Source: an uncultured Limnohabitans sp. (GTDB lineage Bacteria > Pseudomonadota > Gammaproteobacteria > Burkholderiales > Burkholderiaceae_C). From it: a DNA stretch of 15,805 nucleotides. Positions within the stretch are counted from its first letter, which is position 1. Every line of letters starts with the position of its first letter. Under the pieces are notes generated by a model that saw only the letters and a program-made list of their open reading frames with translations, was not told the DNA's origin and did not search any database. The position numbers and the translations under genes were made by a program. The stretch lies in the NCBI GenBank assembly GCA_937928195.1, contig CALEYZ010000016.1, positions 1 to 15,805 on the forward strand. The letters run 5' to 3'. Positions 14,378-15,805 of this stretch are shown here, one piece after another.

Positions 14378-15037
14378 ATGCTTGACCGCGAAGGCTTTCG
14401 GCCTAACGTCGGCATCATTCTGCTCAACCAGAAAAATCAGGTGTTCTGGGGCAAACGCATCCGAACTCACAGCTGGCAGTTCCCGCAGGGCGGCATTGAC
14501 CGGGGCGAAAGCCCTGAGCAGGCCATGTTCCGAGAACTGCATGAAGAAGTGGGGCTCCTTCCGGAGCATGTGCGCATTGTGGCCCGTACCCGAGATTGGT
14601 TGCGCTATGAAGTGCCTGATCGTTTCATTCGACGCGATGCCAGGGGCCATTACAAAGGCCAAAAACAAATTTGGTATTTACTCCAGCTGGTTGAGCCTGA
14701 CTGGAACATCAACCTGCGCGCCACCAGCCATCCTGAGTTTGACGCTTGGCGTTGGAATGATTTCTGGGTGCCGCTTGATGTGGTGGTGGAGTTCAAACGA
14801 GGCGTCTATGAAATGGCCCTCACAGAACTCTCACGCTTCTTGCCCAGGTATGACAACCGCGGCCGTTCTTACCGTGGTGCACCCAGAGCAAGGCAAAACG
14901 ACAACGAAGTACCCGGCTCACAGGCACAAGAGGCGTCGGTCTCGGTGCAATTTGGCTTCATGCAGACGCAGATCCGCATGGAACTGCCGCCGGGTGGCAG
15001 CTTTGACCCCGACCCACAAAATGATTTGAAAAGTTAG
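14378..15037 (+). CDS. rppH: RNA pyrophosphohydrolase RppH
   Basis: A Nudix enzyme that removes pyrophosphate from the 5' triphosphate of mRNA and so opens it to RNase E decay. The product has 219 residues with the ATG at 14378. The start MLDREGFRPNVGIIL is characteristic, and WQFPQGG leads into a complete Nudix box at 38-60 (GX5EX7REUXEEXGU: E44, R52, E53, E56, E57, G59). YKGQKQIWYLL and PEFDAWRWNDFW are also RppH hallmarks. Residues from about 155 onwards form an arginine- and glutamine-rich tail (NRGRSYRGAPRAR and beyond) absent from the 176-residue E. coli enzyme. The upstream frame extension to 14285 crosses the palindrome and is rejected. GGGG at 14367-14370 is a weak ribosome site. The stop overlaps the convergent proB stop by four bases. 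Confidence 0.95.
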   Translation: MLDREGFRPNVGIILLNQKNQVFWGKRIRTHSWQFPQGGIDRGESPEQAMFRELHEEVGLLPEHVRIVARTRDWLRYEVPDRFIRRDARGHYKGQKQIWYLLQLVEPDWNINLRATSHPEFDAWRWNDFWVPLDVVVEFKRGVYEMALTELSRFLPRYDNRGRSYRGAPRARQNDNEVPGSQAQEASVSVQFGFMQTQIRMELPPGGSFDPDPQNDLKS

Positions 15038-15805
15038 CGCGTCAGAATCAAGTTGTCACGGTGGACAAATTCTGGCTCGGCCATGTAGCCCAGCAAGCCC
15101 TCAAACTCTGAAGAGGGTTTGCGGCAAATGAGCCTGGCTTCGGCACTGGCGTAATTGGCCAAACCGCGCGCAATTTCTTGGCCGCTTACATCGCGGATGG
15201 CAATCACATCACCGCGAGAAAAATCACCTTCAACTTGGGTCATGCCAATGGCCAGCAAGCTCTTGCCCTCGGCTTGAAGCTTTGAAGCAGCGCCCGGATC
15301 AACGGTGACGGCACCGCGCAATTGCAGATGGTCGGCCATCCATTGTTTACGGGCTTGCTGCTTTTGGGTTTGCGCCACCAACAAGGTGCCAATGGCTTCG
15401 CCTTTGCACAAGCGAATGAGGGCATCGGGTTCACGACCCCAGGCGATGACAGTGGAAGCGCCAGACCCAGCAGCACGTTTGGCCGCCAAAATTTTGGTAA
15501 TCATGCCGCCACTGCCAATGCTCGAGCCCACACCACCGGCCATGGCCTCTAGCGTTGGGTCACCCGCACGCGCTTCGTGCACAAATTCGGCAGCAGGATT
15601 TTTGCGAGGGTCGGCGGTGTACAAGCCTTTTTGATCGGTCAAGATGACCAAGGCATCGGCCTCAACCAAATTGGCCACCAAAGCACCCAAGGTGTCGTTG
15701 TCGCCAAATTTAATTTCGTCATTGACCACGGTGTCGTTCTCGTTGATGACCGGCAACACGCCATGCGTGAGCAAAGTCAACAAAGTAGAACGGGCATTCA
15801 AGTAA
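15034..15805 (-). CDS. proB: Glutamate 5-kinase ProB (5' end outside window)
   Basis: Phosphorylates glutamate to gamma-glutamyl phosphate, the first step of proline synthesis, and is usually feedback-inhibited by proline. About 256 C-terminal codons are present; the full protein is normally 365-380 residues, so roughly a third is missing at the right edge. The visible part of the amino acid kinase domain starts YLNARSTLLTLL and holds the substrate loop PVINENDTVV, FGDNDTLGALVA and LTDQKGLYTADPR, then GSGGMITKILAAK. A C-terminal PUA domain follows (from about KQWMADHLQLRG to the end), as in the long two-domain ProB form. An apparent start at 15801 is only an internal TTG leucine codon. Upstream in Burkholderiales one would expect obgE, but this is outside the window. 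It ends convergently into rppH with overlapping stop codons. Confidence 0.95.
   Translation of the reverse strand, partial: YLNARSTLLTLLTHGVLPVINENDTVVNDEIKFGDNDTLGALVANLVEADALVILTDQKGLYTADPRKNPAAEFVHEARAGDPTLEAMAGGVGSSIGSGGMITKILAAKRAAGSGASTVIAWGREPDALIRLCKGEAIGTLLVAQTQKQQARKQWMADHLQLRGAVTVDPGAASKLQAEGKSLLAIGMTQVEGDFSRGDVIAIRDVSGQEIARGLANYASAEARLICRKPSSEFEGLLGYMAEPEFVHRDNLILTR

Noticed and set aside
15098..15120. CCCTC/GAGGG repeat considered as the rppH terminator
   Set aside because: Short stem with a ten-base loop, only three T after it, and inside proB coding sequence.
1..15805. Mobile element, CRISPR array, tRNA, riboswitch or defence system
   Set aside because: I looked for transposase or integrase motifs, spaced repeats, cloverleaf structures and toxin-antitoxin pairs and saw none; all long frames belong to housekeeping or transport genes.

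Overview
The window looks like a piece of core chromosome from a betaproteobacterium of the order Burkholderiales, most likely family Comamonadaceae (the Limnohabitans/Rhodoferax/Curvibacter neighbourhood). This rests on the recognisable form of the HemA, UgpBAECQ, ProS and RppH proteins, on the large DUF3683-type FAD/Fe-S oxidoreductase common in that order, and on moderately high GC with heavy use of TTG and GCC codons. The genus is an inference. I see no insertion sequence, phage gene, CRISPR array, tRNA, rRNA, toxin-antitoxin or defence module. Genes are packed tightly and no gene-free stretch exceeds 300 bases.

Layout. (1) Positions 1-2734, minus strand: the first 911 codons of a very large FAD-linked oxidase with two 4Fe-4S-type cysteine motifs; its 3' end lies outside the window. 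(2) Positions 2910-7826, plus strand: the glycerol-3-phosphate/glycerophosphodiester uptake operon ugpB-ugpA-ugpE-ugpC-ugpQ, in the same order as in Escherichia coli. A convincing PhoB box (three half-sites at 11-base intervals plus a correctly placed -10) precedes ugpB, and a strong hairpin separates ugpB from ugpA. (3) Positions 7810-8091, minus strand: a 93-residue membrane protein of unknown function whose 3' end overlaps ugpQ. (4) Positions 8131-11800, plus strand: hemA-prfA-prmC followed by grxD, ending in a textbook intrinsic terminator. (5) Positions 11850-14286, minus strand: proS followed by a small exported lytic transglycosylase. (6) Positions 14378-15037, plus strand: rppH, divergent from proS. 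(7) Positions 15034-15805, minus strand: the 3' part of proB, convergent with rppH and overlapping it by four bases.

How they work together. UgpB captures glycerol-3-phosphate or glycerophosphodiesters in the periplasm, UgpA/UgpE form the channel, UgpC powers it, and UgpQ hydrolyses imported diesters, so the operon scavenges phosphate and carbon from phospholipid debris under phosphate starvation. HemA makes the first committed tetrapyrrole precursor from glutamyl-tRNA. PrfA terminates translation, and PrmC methylates the GGQ glutamine of PrfA. GrxD handles Fe-S clusters. ProS, RppH and ProB are housekeeping functions (tRNA charging, mRNA 5'-end processing, proline synthesis).

I did not find an undescribed multi-gene system. 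The points most worth a second look are regulatory or architectural: the Pho box, the ugpB/ugpA intercistronic hairpin, a hemA promoter that predicts a leaderless mRNA, a terminator embedded in the opposing gene, a perfect palindrome between proS and rppH, and the orphan membrane protein.
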